Below, one piece after another: positions 24,175 through 36,141 of a stretch of 64,000 bases of DNA (position 1 is the stretch's first letter; the number at the start of each line of letters is the position of its first letter). Location: the NCBI RefSeq assembly GCF_021155775.2, contig NC_060235.2, positions 1,787,501-1,851,500 of the forward strand, given 5' to 3'. The translations under genes and the position numbers were made by a program. The notes below the pieces were generated by a model that did no database searches, was not told the DNA's origin, and was given only the letters and a program-made list of their open reading frames with translations. This stretch comes from Neodiprion pinetum. Its lineage: Eukaryota > Arthropoda > Insecta > Hymenoptera > Diprionidae.

Positions 24175-27100
24175 ATGGGTAAAAAGTCGAAGATTGGAAA
24201 GCAGCGGAAGGATAAATATTATCAGTTAGCCAAGGAGACAGGTTAGTGCTCTATATGAGAAATTCTAACCTAACTTAAAACTATCCACATTTTTTCAATG
24301 GCTTGATATTAATTGAAATTTTACCTTACCCAGGTTTCAGATCTCGTGCGGCGTTCAAGTTGATCCAACTCAATCGTAAATTCGAATTCTTGCAAAAGTC
24401 TAGAGTATGCATAGATCTCTGCGCTGCTCCTGGTGGTTGGATGCAAGTCGCCCGGCAGAACATGCCCGTGTCGTCAATCGTCATCGGCATAGATCTATTT
24501 CCGATAAAACCGATACCCGGCTGTATCAGCATTACCGAAGACATTACAACGGACAAATGTCGTGTCGCCATCTCCCGAGAGTTGAAAACGTGGAAGGCTG
24601 ACGTTGTTCTCAACGACGGAGCCCCAAATGTTGGTAAAAATTGGCTGCACGATGCCTATCAGCAAACCTGCTTGACTCTGTCGGCTCTTAAAGTTGCCAC
24701 ACAATTTCTCAGACCTGGAGGATGGTTTGTCACTAAAGTCTTCAGGTCCAAGGATTATCATCCTCTTGTCTGGGTCCTGAAACAACTATTCAAGAAGGTA
24801 TTATTAGTTGCTATGTATTATCAGATCCAAGCAAACATTAAATAATAAATATTTAAGCAGCTAACGCATATTGTTTTCGATTCAGGTACATGCCACAAAG
24901 CCTCAGGCTTCGCGTAACGAGTCAGCAGAAATATTTGTCGTATGTCAGTATTACATTGCACCGGATAAGCTTGACCCTAAATTTTTGGACCCCAAATATG
25001 TTTTCTCCGAACTGGACGTCGAGTCCAAGAATAAATTGAACGTCTTTCATCCAGAGAAGGCAAAAAAAGCCAAAGCTGAAGGATATGCTGAGAACGACTA
25101 TACACTCCATCATAAGATGTCTGTCTCGGATTTCATAGCGAGAGAAAGCGGAATTGAAGCACTGCAGTATGCTTCAGAAATTTATATCGACGACGAGAGA
25201 ATAGCATCTCATCCAAAAACAACCAAGGAAATATTAGAATGCTGCAAGGATATAAAAGTCTTGGGTAGGAAAGAATTAAGGTCTCTGTTAGCTTGGTGGA
25301 AATTGTTGAAGGAGGAATTCTGTAAACCCGAAGAAGATGCAGAAGCATCGACTCTGAACAAAGATGAAAGTACAGACCAGGTAAGGCCGCTGACCCTGGA
25401 TGATGAAGAGGACAAAGAAGATTTAGCGATTGAAGAGGAAATCTCGGAACTCAAGGCGGAAGAATTGAGAGAAGCAAAAAGAAAACGAAAGAAGGCCAAC
25501 AAAGAGAGACAAAAATTGAACGATCGATTGAACTTGAAAATGGTACACAAAGGAGACGAGGGGCCCAAGCTTGAAGGAGACGACATGTTTGACTTGAAAG
25601 AAATTAAAACACGCCAGCATTTGAACACCGTCATAGACCAAACACCTGACATGGTCGCTGAAAGTGAACCAGAATCTGACGACGAGAATTTTCTGCCAAA
25701 AAAATTAAGGTACGAAAAAGACACAGGGCACTTGGACAGCTCCGGGAAGTACTATAAGACGGAAGATAGTGAGCCTGAAGACACGGATGCAGATGATTCG
25801 GACAGTGATAAATCCGGGCTAGGTATGTAATCCATTCCTCGACCCCAATTTCTAATTATTCTGATGCTGTAGACATTTTATAACCATTTCACATTATGAA
25901 TATCTGCATAACTGTCAAATTATATTGCACACAGGACTCAGTGAATCTGAAAACGAAACTCTTCAGGGTCAATCTAGAAAGAGGGGACTCGGAGAAGACA
26001 CTACCAGCAATCCATTGGTCACAGATCTGGATGGACGAGACAAAATATCTAAAAGAGCACAGAAAGCAGAGCTGTGGTATGAAAGGGACATATTTAAAAA
26101 TTTAGAAAACGACGGAGACGCGGATATTGAACTTGACAAAATGGCACAGCAATTGAAGAATAAAGGAGGAAGCATACTTGGTGAGGCAAAGTTAAATGCT
26201 AAGAAGCAAAAGAGTAATGAGAACGCACGTAGTGAGGATAGTGATGAGGAAGTCAGCAGCGATTCGGACGATTCAGATTACGACATTGAGGAAGCGATGG
26301 CTGATGATAAAAAACCTAAAAAAGTAAACGGGAAAGGCGGATTTGAAATTGTTAAAAAAGAGAATCGTAAGTAAATGGACAACTTGTTTCGATTAGTCTT
26401 ATATCCAGTAATTAAAATCTCACCCCGAAATTTCACAATGATTCTAATTCGGTTTTGGCACTGTCAAATTCAATCAATAATGTCCGAATGTTTTCAGCAT
26501 TCACAAAGAAAAGTAAGAGAAAATTAACGGACGAGGATTTGGCACTGGGTTCGCTGCTGGTGCAGAGTAAAAAGGCTCGGAGGGAACTTGTTGACGCAGC
26601 ATGGAACCGTTACGCTTTCAACGACGAAAAACTACCCGAATGGTTTATCGAAGACGAAGAAAAACACATGAAAAAGGAGGCGCCTGTTCCGAAGGAACTC
26701 GTAGACGATTACAGAAAAAAAGTAGAAGACCTGAACGTCAGGCCGATCAAAAAAGTGCTCGAAGCGAAGGCAAGGAAGAAGAAGAGGGCTGTGCGTAGGT
26801 TGGAAAAGGCAAAGAAAAAGGCGGAGTCACTGATCGACAACGTGGATCTTACTGATGGCGAAAAAGCAAAACAAGTCAAAGCGTAAGTAATTCTCATCGT
26901 ATTATTACAATCAATGAAATTGTAGTATTTGTGGTATCGAAAAATTTGTACAAACACCTGCGTCCGATGGCTTCTTCAATTAGTTGTTTATTTTTTATAG
27001 ATTATACAGAAAGGCGCACAAGGAGCCGAAGAAGGAGGTGACATACGTCGTTGCGAAGAAACACTCGATGCAAAAGCGGGCGATAAGACCGGCAGGGGTT

Positions 27101-27256
27101 AAAGGACAATACAAAGTCGTCGATCCTAGAATGAAGAAAGATTTGAGAGCTGCCAAAGCGAAATCCAAGACCAAGGGTCGCGGTAAAAAAAGCAAAGGGG
27201 GAGGAAAGCCACCGAGAGGTAAACCCAAGGCGGCCAAAGCTAAGAAAGCTAAATAA
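24175..27256 (+). CDS. Spb1: SPB1/FTSJ3 pre-rRNA 2'-O-ribose methyltransferase
   Basis: Six exons: 24175-24241, 24334-24797, 24886-25822, 25935-26366, 26498-26882 and 27001-27256. All introns are GT-AG, and the joined frame is 2,541 nt, 846 residues plus TAA, close to yeast Spb1 and human FTSJ3. The ATG at 24175 opens the conserved basic N-terminus MGKKSKIGKQRKDKYY. Residues 1-200 are an FtsJ/RrmJ methyltransferase fold: DLCAAPGGW (50-58) binds SAM, and the K-D-K-E tetrad can be read as K31, D117 (NDGAPN), K157 and E192, so the enzyme looks active. Residues 215-320 match the family's middle domain (DUF3381). A charged coiled coil spans about 357-397, followed by acidic stretches (468-485 and in exon 4). 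The Spb1_C region starts near NPLVTDLD in exon 4 and ends with GVKGQYKVVDPRMKKD and a Lys/Gly-rich nucleolar tail. The yeast protein methylates the 25S rRNA A-loop guanosine during nucleolar 60S assembly; the same role is inferred here. No frame disruption is seen. Confidence 0.96.
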
Positions 27257-27484
27257 CAGGTTAATTCAGATTCCCATACGAACTGCGGCATTCGATTCCC
27301 GTAAAAAATACGAAATATTTATTTAAAAAAAAAACACACACACACTCGCACACGTAATCAATGCATATCGATTAATCGTTGTAAAACGTGTATCAAGAAA
27401 ATAAGCCGCCAATGTAAGTGCATGAAAAAAATGAATTGTTTTCGAAACCTTCAAGCGCCGTCGTCTACGATTCTACGTGTTTTG

Positions 27485-27490
27485 AATAAA
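27485..27490 (+). terminator. Probable polyadenylation signal of SPB1
   Basis: A canonical AATAAA lies 229 bp after the stop codon, and a T/G-rich stretch (GTACGTTTTGTCTTTTGTC) begins about 20 bp downstream, the usual arrangement for insect 3' ends. It is the first canonical hexamer after the stop. Confidence 0.65.
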
Positions 27491-30400
27491 AATTAATTGT
27501 TGACAACATGTACGTTTTGTCTTTTGTCACTTATCTCCTTCACTTATCCTATCTCGGAAACATAGTCTCACTTTGAGTGGTATAAAGCAATCACCTCGTA
27601 CAAACAGTTCTATTTACTTAGGATTACAGTGCTCTAAGATACGGGGCTATATATTATTGCCTATTATTTCAAATCAGCAACTTTGTGTTGAAATGACGTT
27701 TCTAATCACGTATCTCTTGTCGAAGAGCTCCTGCTTACTGAATTCGATTACATGCAGAGGGCATTTCCATACGACGTTTTGGCACTGTGGATAATCGCGT
27801 CAATAATTATTCGAATTCAAACTGCCAAGTTTTCAGCAAAACATATCAGGAGGCAGATATAAAATCGCGGCAATTTCTCACATATATTTTCAAATTTAGA
27901 ATTTGTCTCAGATCTCTATATACCATTCACATATCGAACATCGAGACAAGTTTTCCTTAACTAGCTTTACCATTTTTTTTATTCATTTATTTTTTTTGAA
28001 TTTTTTTAATATTTTGCACGGTTCATTAATTTCTGGATGAATAAAGTTCACCGCTGTGGAAAGAGAAAAAAACAATTTTAAACGCCTATAATTAGTAATG
28101 AGAAAGATTGCCATGCCGTTGTAATTTGTGCATCGCAAATGTTTATTTGCAAGGCACCCGTTTTTCATTCTCTGCCCGATGTCACGTGAATAATAATTAT
28201 TAATGATAATTAGTCTTCCGTACAATGGTATAACGGTCAATAACAAAATCAAGATACCTCCGTCCTCACCCACAAGCGTCTTATTTGCCAGATTATTTTT
28301 GCCCACGCGAAACAAACAGCCAGTCAACGAATTATCACGAAAAGAAGAAAATCATATTGCAAACACTCTTAGTTAACAGTAATCTTAACAATTTTTTCGC
28401 AAAATATTGCTGACTAGGAATATAATTTTCTTCCATTCGTCGGTGTATTATTTTATTCATCATATACCGTATACGCACGTTATAACGATAGAATATTTCA
28501 AACATAAGAATGTCGTCAGACTTTTGAAATTTGAGTAATACGTCGTAGGCGAGCGTAAAAATACGGCGTTACTTTTTCCTTCTCTTTCTATCAGCGTTTT
28601 TTTTTTTATTTCCTACATAACGCGAAGAGTGTCCTTGAACTTTGAACTTGTACAGAGCGAATCGCGGATTATTGAAGGTCAAAGACTACGCAAACGAACC
28701 AGGGAACTTTTATTTCACGCCTCGCGTCATTTTTGTTTGTTCAATCGATACTGTAAATACGGTTTCTCAACACACGCACGGAATAAAGTCAAGTTACGGC
28801 AAAGTCTGAAACGTACATATTTTACATACAGAAATAAATTGTCATGGTAAATGCATATTGCTTGCATATTATATCCAAATACCGCATAAACATGCTTGTC
28901 TCGTCTAGATATTTAATTACCTACAGCATCCTTGTATTAAACATTGTACGATACTTACTTACATACGCATAAAAACACACGTGCATTATACCCACACGAT
29001 GAATAATTAATATCCATGCATACAGGCGGTATATTGTAATTACTTTAACCATCAGGCGTCAGGATTCAAAGTATAAACAATTAACGTCCGAGTACCTGCT
29101 TCGCGTACGTTACAATGTCCGCTACGCGTATAACATTGCGTATAACAGTCGAAGCGGAGTGAAGTGAAAAATAGAGAAAATAAAAATCGAATACTAAATC
29201 GCTCGTGTCGATATAGATCGCAGACGCGGTGTAATTATACATGTATGTGTATATGTATGCCGATAGCAAGCGTACAGCACGTATACAACATCGCGGTAAA
29301 ATTGAATATACCGAGTGTGTATACATATTAATAAATCGTCATTACAGAGCGGGGCGTGTGGCCTCCGTTAAACTTGACCTTGTTTTATTTTCAAACAACC
29401 CTGTAACAGCCGCGTGTATCCGTGACATATATCCATCACTGTGTTGGTATACGTACAAATGCATTCCCATTTGGAGCCACTTGCTGTGAAAACGGTTGTA
29501 AGAAAATCGAGGAAATAAAATTGTTTGAGATAAAAATTTGATTGTGTTTTCACTGGTTAGAATATCCGCGATATCCGTTTCTCGCCCCTCGATTGATCGC
29601 TTGGATCGATCCCTGTTTCTCAAAAATACGAAATCTGTTAGGTATACATATATACATGTATACCGTGTGTTGAACATTATTGTACGTACAACGTACATAC
29701 GTATCTTGCATTGCGCAATCGTAGACAATAATTTATATAACAAGAGACCGTGACGAGTCTACAATCTGGCAATGAACTTGACCCTTAAGCGGATTCTATT
29801 AAGGCCTATCTACGCATGCATGTCGCTATAGGTATGCAGCTAAAACTATGCAAACTAGGCATACGAGGCGGGCAGAGAAGTATACCTACATGTCGTACAT
29901 ATGTACACACACAATACCGAGGGCATTTGTTCGCATAGTTGCACCAATGGTCTTGCGGCACTTGACTACCTCCATGTGTACGTATGCGCTCGATTATGAG
30001 CATAATGCCGTCGATGGTTAGCACACATCCAGGTGGGCATATATGCCCGCTCCGTGTTTACCTACCTAGATGTAAACGACGCGAAGGTCAAGTGCATCAT
30101 GCTAGGAAATAGCTGCGGCGACGCGCAGCTTTAACCAAGGACGCGAGACTCCGAATGCTCGGTATGATATATGATAGATGTACCTGTTATACGAATGTGC
30201 ATCGTCGTTATGATTACGGAAGGTGCTACGACCACCGAGGCTCGTTAAACCAAGCGGAATGGAGAAGCGAAGGAGAAAATCCAACGTTTCGTGTTTTTAT
30301 GCTCTATTTTTTTTTTTTTTAATACTCTTACGGATGATAAACGGGGAACCAAGTACCTGGGTATTATGTATGTTCTGTATCCGCGAAAAACGATGCGCGG

Positions 30401-32000
30401 TTATATACCGTCGCCTGCTTCTCATTTGCATCATCAAACTAGGTATGTTTGTCATCGCAAACAAACGCGCGGCATAAAATCGCGTCAATTCAACCTTGAG
30501 GATGCTTCGGTCGCTTATGTCATTTTTAAGCCGGATTTTTTTTTTCTTCTCATCCTACAGAGATAAACGATCGGCGAACCGGCGAGTGGGCGTCGGTTGC
30601 CTCGTTGCCTTGATTTTGGAGGATTTTTATCTTTTCTATTTCAAAAGAATCGCGCGTTTACGAGTAATTTTATAAAAGCGCGCAATCGACGCCGCCTGCA
30701 TAGGCGGCAACCCAAGTTACGTTGGTACAATCCGGGCTGCTATACTTGGCGGAAATATACAAAGGGCGTAACGGGGCGGGAAATTTGGCAAGTTCTTCGC
30801 TTCTTGTTTACTTCGTTTAATCGTCGCTCGACGATATTGTGTAAAAAGCGAACCACTACCACATACCGAGACTTATGAACGTACTTTAAATTTCGACGCA
30901 GTATTTATTTTCAAATATTATTCGACGCTGTTTCCAATATGTTTAAAAAGAAATTACAAACGTCGCGCCAAACCGACGAAAACTCAAATTTACAATTGTA
31001 TATATATAAAAGTTGAAAAAAAAAAAAAAAAAAAAAACAAGCAAACAATACAGGAACGCGATTAGCTTATCGCTTCCGTTATTGCAATCATTGTCCGGTC
31101 ATTAAAATATAATTACGGAAAAAATATCTTCGCTCTGACATTGACGCGTGTAACAAAATGCCGCGCGGATCCCTCTTATCATCAGCCTCGTACCAAATAC
31201 ATTTTCCAAACCGAAAGCGCTGACGCGGCTGGTACCGGAAGTGGTATAAGGTTATCGGCGACGCAGCTTTGACACGCGCGGATTCTGAGCGGTATTTCAA
31301 AATAATACGTATACATCGGCCGTTCTTTCGTCGTCGATATTCCAACAGAGATCGTTCCTTGTTTGTTTGCCGTTTTTCCTTCTTTCTTTCTTTCCTTCCG
31401 TGTCCCACATTTATTTCCGATATCCCGGTCCCTCAGCCCTCCGTGGTCCTCCCGCCCCCGCCGTTTTTCCACCTGTCACCATTTGTCAGCGATACCGAGC
31501 AAGTAAGTGCGATGATGCAACTGCGTAGCGTCGGGACGCTGCGCGGTCGATGTCAAGGCCAAGGTCGTCTCGTCAGTCGCGTCGATCGCCGTTTAAAGTC
31601 CGTTGCACGCGGTGAAACTTCGTCCCGTCCGCGTGCACGTTACAGGCATTCGTAGACGTGAGGGGCATGTGTGTCCATACCCTGTGTAAACCGACTAATG
31701 GCCGCGGGGTGAGAGGATATAGGTGAATGATTATTCAGCTAACATATAGTCAGTCATCCTACCTCAACAACAAATCACGGTTATCGTTATACTCGCGGTT
31801 CTGTGTACGCACGCCTAGGGTACGGGGCCAGAGTTTACGGAATGTTTGCAAAGCAGTTTACCGCATATGACGGAAAAATACTTTGCCACTTTTCGAGTAC
31901 GAGCGAGTGACGCAACTCTAAAAAATAAATTATCGTAAAACCTGAAGATAGTGAAAGAAAATATTTACAGACCGTTACCGATTATTTTCATATTTCTTAT
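27491..32000. other. Non-coding stretch, no gene recognised
   Basis: AT-rich DNA has short unconvincing open frames only. The section 30.2-31.7 kb is more GC- and CpG-rich, with an A22 homopolymer at 31016-31037 and a donor-like CAAGTAAGT at about 31500. This could be a promoter or first non-coding exon of a gene outside the window, but nothing confirms it. Confidence 0.45.
31016..31037. repeat. A22 homopolymer
   Basis: An uninterrupted adenine run follows TAAAAGTTG. No retroposon body is recognisable upstream. Confidence 0.9.
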
Positions 32001-32352
32001 TTATTTTTACGCGTACACCTTACGGACTTGCATATACATATACTCGTATTAGTTTATTTCTTTCGTATCGTGGTCCAATTAATCATTTTTCGTATAAATT
32101 AGAATTGAAAACGAAGTAAGGACATCAAGGTGATGCCCGATACTCCTATTTTGGTAACAAAAACCGTTATCCAAATTTCTCCGAGACGATTAATCTTGCG
32201 AATAAAAGTCGAAACAGCCAACTGCGGAATTGTTTGGCGCATTTCGATGTTGATTGATGTAAGATTAATAGGATCACTGTACAAAAAACATAAACGAATA
32301 CATATATATATATATATACGTATAAGTCCGTAAGGTGTACACACAAGAATAA
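32001..32352. mobile_element. Putative foldback/MITE with TACACCTTACGGACTT ends
   Basis: GTACACCTTACGGACTT at 32013-32029 is matched by its exact reverse complement at 32324-32340. Similarity extends outward (TTATTTTTACGC and TTATTCTTGTGT), giving inverted arms roughly 30 bp long around a 290-bp interior that includes a TA microsatellite. A 16-bp perfect third copy occurs at 61902-61917 with the same TTTATTTTTACG flank. A repeated motif with inverted ends suggests a small transposable element; no protein is encoded and no target duplication was identified. Confidence 0.5.
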
Positions 32353-33027
32353 ATTTATAAAAATATTCCAATAATTGCTATCGACCACTAAATATTTTCC
32401 TACCTCCTCCAGGTTTAGCGACAATTTTTTTTCTCAACATTTGTCACAAATTTGTCGAGTGATTAACCTTAAAGAAAAAAAGAATCAAGTTAATAAATGA
32501 ACCACCCTGCTATATTGTACACCCTGGCTTTGCTCTACATAAATTCGATGGCGTCTTTCGTGCTTTTGGTAACTATTGAATTAGCCTGAAAACCATCGTA
32601 CGATTACAGTATTTATTTTCTACAACGACATGTTGTTTAAAGCTCCGGATCAAACAAGACAAATTCCACAGCCGGTCCGAGAGTCCAAATTCACGACCCG
32701 ACCGAGATTATAACAAACACATCCTATTTACCGACCCTAGTATGAGCGATTCTAACGCGAGCAGATGGTTTATTATTTAAATTTCAAGGTGTCTTGAAAT
32801 CGGTAGAACGATGAGAAGGGACCCCCCGATCGTCCTTGCGCGTTGTCTCTCCTCCTCGAGGGTTTGTAATCGAATTGCGCAACCCTCCAGTTTCTTCTCC
32901 CGCATCTGGATTGTGTAATATACGGTTAAGAGGAGGAGAACTCGCTTTTCGCCCCGCGGGTCGTCAGGGAGTACGGGGTTGCTGATGGAAAGGGACCGTT
33001 AAGCCCGACGTATACCGGGAGAGTTTA

Positions 33028-33043
33028 AGGTCAGGGTTGACCT
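33028..33043. promoter_or_regulatory. Inverted AGGTCA pair (IR4), possible nuclear-receptor site
   Basis: AGGTCA, GGGT, TGACCT form two perfect half-sites facing each other with a 4-bp spacer. Nuclear receptors bind such hexamers, but the classic ecdysone element has a 1-bp spacer. Function is conjectural. Confidence 0.25.
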
Positions 33044-35668
33044 AGCTGCGAAGTTCGAGAAACACTCGTACACAGGTGAATCGAAACAACACCCACACAA
33101 CCCACGCTCGTATCCGAATAGCTAACTGCTCGCCGTTTCATCGAACGAGCTGCGCGCGCTTCGACGCTTGCGTCGCGATGCCTCAGCCACTGTCAAGGTC
33201 ATTCTCGGTCACGGGCGACGCTCGTTTGCTGATCCAGGGACGAGGCGAACAAGAGCGGCAAAACCGGCAAAACTCGAACCTTCCGTACTCCGTCCTTGAT
33301 TTGCGTTATACAAGCAATTCCCGAGAGGAGGAAGAATTTTTTAATGCAGAGATTAAAAAAATAAAACAAACAAAACAAATGGCGGTCAAACGAACCCGGC
33401 TGGTATCCTTTCCTCCCACTTTGTACCCCTGACCTTCCTGTGAATAATTTCCCTCCGAGCCTACATCAAACATGCAGGAGGCATGGTCCCGGGTTCCAAC
33501 CCCCCCACCCCCACAAGGTTCGTACGCGCCTGCCTTCCTGGATTCCCAAGTCCCCCAAGGGGCGACAGGGTTAAACCGAGCGCCGAGGGTGCGGACAAGT
33601 TCAAGGCCGCAATGTCCGGGCCGCGCCCGGGCGAGCCAACCCAAATACGATTTCACCTCCCCTGCAATCGGGAAATAAAACTGGTACCCGCGCAGTGTGT
33701 GTGTATGTGTGTGTGTGGGGGGGGATTCATGGTCGAGAGCCTCCGGAACCCTTCTACAGAGGTCGAGTATCGTGAAAACTTCCCAAAGCTGCTCTAGTTT
33801 TCGAAAATTTTATACTCTATCCAGTCACACATCGTGTACCTGGTGAAAATGATTTTTACAATTCTCTAAGAATTTTTAAGAAATTTTTACAACATTTCGT
33901 ACATTTATGTGCAAAAAATTGTAAACACGCACGGTCTCTCATAAAAATTTGCAGATTTCCCATGAAAATTTGCATTCCCTCGGTAAAAAATTTACAAGCT
34001 GATGCAATTTTTTTTTTATACAATTAAAAATTTTCATCAAGGATGGACATTGGTTTTCCTATTGTAATTACAAATGTATAACCTATGAGAAAGAAGAAAT
34101 GAGGAGATATAACGATAATTATCGGTCGATTTCAGCCAACGTCCCGAATAACTTGAAAATTACCGACTACAATAATGTCCGGAATAACGAATGGACGTAA
34201 ACAATTGAGAAATCCTACGTAACATTAATGTGTATATTAATAGATGTTGTGAGAATTCATCGTTTCTATTACGAAACGGACTAGAATAATTCTGTAAAAA
34301 TTACAACGCTTACGTCTCGTAATTTCCAAGTACCAAAAGCGTGTAATGTGTTTAATTTTTTTCTTTTCGTTTTTTTGTTTTTTTTTTTTCAACATTCGTT
34401 TCGTTCTCGTCTCCCAGTTTCACCGAGGCTCCGTTGTCGCGGGAAAACCAATTCCCTCGTTTCTATTTTCCGCTTGGTAGCGTGGGCGAGGCGCTTTTAT
34501 ACATCGACGCAACGACCTTGAACTTCATCTTGCCGTTCGCTGACGTCACGATCCTCTCGACCCCTCGGTCTCCCTCACCATAAACTCCCTCCGCGATACG
34601 GTCTAAATTATTTATTAAACATTTTTCTTTTCTCGCTCGTTCCGTCCTGACGTGCATATGCTGTTCCAGCGGGTTTACAGCCACCGGATCCAATATCCAC
34701 ATGCATACGCTGCGAAAACCTTACACGTGGCGAAAAATTTTCAACGTTGCAGAAAAAAAAAAAAGGAAAAATGACGTCGGCTGCAGCTGCTTCTTTTCAA
34801 ATTCAATCACGAACGTCGGGCTTTTCTACACGTGCATACGTACAGGCACGGAGGAACAATGAACGCGTGGATGATTATCGTTTGCATTTTGAATAATAAC
34901 ATTTTATTCATACCGCAGTTAAATGATCGACTTTGTGCGAAAACAATGTTGGCGATTGCGTACATGCGGGGAGGTCGTTGTGACGTAGGTACATGTAGGT
35001 GGTCGTATTGTGCGTATCGGACGACGAAGGACGTACCACGGTGCCTGTAATACGCGCTAATATGCTCTTCTGCATCGCATACGCAAAAACGAACAAATGC
35101 ACCAGAAGATAATAACCCGTGGTGATATTTACGTATAATAATGCGCATGACTGACAATGAAACACACCGTTCGTGTCCGGATGTTGAAAATCGAGTGTGT
35201 GCGTAGGATGATCTACCTACCGTACGTATCGCGCACACCACGAGGTTGCCGATAAGTGGAAAATCACAGTGTGGCCGGTCCCAGCATCGCCACGCGGGAA
35301 ATCAATCTGTCAAGTGTTTACCAAGAGACGAGTTACTCGGCGTATCGTTCGCCAATTGTCGATTCCTGGATGATGCCTCGGTACTATCGCGGTTGATCCA
35401 GCTCCGACAGATTCCTGAGAACAGACGATGGATTATTGCAGACGGATGAATAATGACGTAGGTGCACGGAATCCGGAGTCTGAAGGTTGCCCCGGTCGAG
35501 GGCGAGAATTTAACTGCCGTCGCGTTTGGTGTTTCTGACCTGTAAATCAATTTCGATCTGTTTATCCCGTGTTTAAACGTTCGCCAGTTAGTTTTCCACA
35601 AGGACATTATAATGCGCGTTCGTAAATCAGACGATGCTTGAGCACAATTAAGGTGTATGATGTATACA

Positions 35669-35707
35669 TGTGCGTGTGTGTGTGTGTGTGTGGGGTGTGG
35701 GTGTGTG
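35669..35707. repeat. GT microsatellite
   Basis: A TG/GT dinucleotide run becomes TGGGGTGTGGGTGTGTG. Confidence 0.9.
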
Positions 35708-35895
35708 AGGTAGGCGTTTGTCCACTCGACGAAAATTGGCCAACCCCGAACCGGCCTGCATTATACCGCGATGTTGCAAAATATGTTCATGGGTGCAGTA
35801 AACGCGCATTTCCTACGTCGTAGTTGAGAGTCTGGGTGCACCGTAAATCAGTCGGAGGAAGAGGCTGTTGTAGTATCCGACTGCGAATCCATCAT

Positions 35896-36141
35896 CGAAT
35901 TGAAGCCTGAACCCGGAACCGACTACCGGAACAATCGCTCAACGACCGAGGAGATTACCTTCTGGCGGACCCGAAATACAAAAAGATGAAGAAGAGGGTG
36001 AAGGCGTGTTATCCCGATTTGCAGGCCTCGACGTCGGTCCTGAGGCCATGGCTTCCTCCGATTTTCGAACAATGGCCCAAGGCCAGAGGATGGACTTGGA
36101 ACCAATTAGCAAATTTTGGGAGTCATCCAGCTCTACGGATT
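35896..36141 (+). other. Unidentified protein-like open stretch, possible decayed exon
   Basis: From about 35923 to the TAA at 36139-36141 one frame stays open for about 73 codons and reads like protein (DYLLADPKYKKMKKRVKACY, then PWLPPIFEQWPKARGW). Just upstream a different frame is also protein-like (SDCESIIELKPEPG, about 35877-35918), as though a frameshift separates them. No family is recognised. There is no clean splice site at the left end and only an internal ATG. It may be a pseudogene remnant, an unannotated exon or chance. Confidence 0.25.

Larger units (their letters stand above)
32353..35895. other. Non-coding stretch with one GC-richer section
   Basis: I recognise no gene. The section 32.8-33.7 kb is relatively GC-rich and holds an inverted AGGTCA pair (33028-33043) and a GT/G-rich tract near 33695-33725. 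Between about 33936 and 34000 three loose copies of a motif like CATAAAAATTTGCA lie about 22-25 bp apart. A long minus-strand open stretch near 34463-34702 has no recognisable features. Confidence 0.45.

Noticed and set aside
24267..24280. CTAACCTAACTTAA as a telomere-like TTAGG repeat
   Set aside because: Only about two degenerate units within SPB1 intron 1; chance.
24326..25724. Minus-strand open frames across the SPB1 exons
   Set aside because: Shadows of the strongly supported plus-strand gene; Ser/Phe/Leu-rich complements of acidic and Lys-rich codons.
31269..31655. 128-codon open frame on the plus strand
   Set aside because: Arg/Ser/Phe-rich translation without a recognised domain, overlapped by open frames on the other strand. 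It could at most be untranslated exon sequence.
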